Shown here: piece after piece, positions 5,712 through 5,798 of the stretch
Numbering within the stretch: the stretch's first letter is position 1
Layout: the number at the start of each line of letters is the position of its first letter
Assembly: GCA_964510055.1 (NCBI GenBank)
Contig: CAZDZY010000144.1
Span: forward strand, 1-5,798
Length of the DNA stretch: 5,798 nt
Direction of reading: 5' to 3'
Source: DTFZ01 sp964510055
Lineage (GTDB): Bacteria > Bacillota > Clostridia > Christensenellales > SZUA-584
The notes under the pieces: generated by a model
The model's database searches: none
What the model saw: the letters and a program-made list of their open reading frames with translations, nothing else
What the model was told of the DNA's origin: nothing
Program-made: the position numbers and the translations under genes

Positions 5712-5736
5712 CCCCATAAAGTTTCGCTTTATGGGG
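5712..5736. repeat. Perfect hairpin A, CCCCATAAAG / CTTTATGGGG
   Basis: Ten-base perfect arms at 5712-5721 and 5727-5736 enclose a five-base loop (TTTCG). The right arm is followed by ACCCC, making a second small palindrome GGGGACCCC at 5733-5741. There is no T-tract after it on either strand, so it is not a plain terminator. It belongs with hairpin B as a small intergenic repeat family. Confidence 0.8.
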
Positions 5737-5768
5737 ACCCCAACCACGCGCAGCCCACACCATGCCCA

Positions 5769-5796
5769 CCCCAAAAAGTCTCACGGCTTTTTGGGG
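5769..5796. repeat. Perfect hairpin B, CCCCAAAAAG / CTTTTTGGGG
   Basis: Ten-base perfect arms at 5769-5778 and 5787-5796 enclose an eight-base loop. The arms differ from hairpin A at one position, with the matching change on the opposite arm, so pairing is kept. Like hairpin A it is followed by AC (GGGGAC), which is where the window ends; more copies may follow. Confidence 0.8.
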
Positions 5797-5798
5797 AC

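Larger units (their letters stand above)
5656..5798. other. Non-coding intergenic region with nested inverted repeats
   Basis: No credible gene is seen. An AT-rich stretch (5656-5686) is followed by a block containing hairpins A and B. Additional complementary segments flank hairpin A: GTGGGCA at 5688-5694 pairs with TGCCCAC at 5763-5769 (and in part with GCCCAC at 5753-5758), and CGTGG at 5687-5691 could instead pair with CCACG at 5744-5748. It could be a dispersed palindromic element of the REP type, or the 3' part of a structured RNA that ends at the terminator at 5633-5655. The sequence does not decide between these. Confidence 0.6.

Noticed and set aside
5697..5714. T-arm-like sequence GGGC-TTCGATTC-GCCC suggesting a tRNA
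   Set aside because: The stem is only 4 bp with an 8-base loop, and no acceptor, D or anticodon arms can be built around it; the flanking bases belong to hairpin A.
5644..5798. CRISPR-like array suggested by repeated GGGGAC hairpins
   Set aside because: Only two copies are seen, with differing loops and no regular spacers or identical direct repeats of CRISPR length.

Overview
The window is a gene-dense stretch of a moderate-GC genome in which every convincing gene lies on the minus strand, so transcription runs from high to low coordinates. The mixture points to a Clostridia-type Firmicute, with moderate confidence. It includes PadR control, two GNAT acetyltransferases, a flavodoxin-fold protein with an Fe-S-flavoprotein-like cysteine cluster, a DUF5050-type beta-propeller membrane protein and strong GGAGGTG ribosome-binding sites. 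A run of exactly ten Ns at 3895-3904 is a typical scaffold-gap placeholder, so this is probably a draft or metagenome-assembled contig.

Layout in transcription order: (1) 5656-5798 is an intergenic region with two related perfect hairpins, followed at 5633-5655 by an intrinsic terminator that ends a minus-strand transcript entering from beyond the window. (2) 5542-4340 encodes a zinc-ribbon, single-TM protein with a tyrosine-rich outer domain of unknown function. (3) 4309-3279, only 30 nt further on, encodes a single-TM protein with seven W-I-Y-Y repeats of the DUF5050/LRP-like propeller type; it is split by the assembly gap. (4) 3224-2445 encodes a flavodoxin-family reductase with a cysteine cluster. 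(5) 2398-1550 and 1538-1053 encode two GNAT acetyltransferases, and 1056-508 a CDP-alcohol phosphatidyltransferase. These three are packed with 11-nt and overlapping junctions and are probably co-transcribed. (6) A 141-nt spacer (367-507) holds a well-formed sigma-A-like promoter with nested palindromes. (7) 366-25 encodes a PadR repressor that overlaps the start of the next gene (37-1, running off the window).

How they may work together: the first two genes look like an envelope-facing pair, each with a cytoplasmic N-terminus, one membrane helix and a large outer domain. The middle block is a housekeeping or accessory set of lipid head-group transfer, acetylation and redox enzymes. The last unit is a self-regulated PadR operon whose target gene begins at the left edge. 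I see no defence system, CRISPR array, mobile element, tRNA or rRNA. The points most worth a second look are the twin hairpins with a compensatory base change, the palindrome-rich padR promoter, and the reading-frame argument that the N gap is mis-sized.
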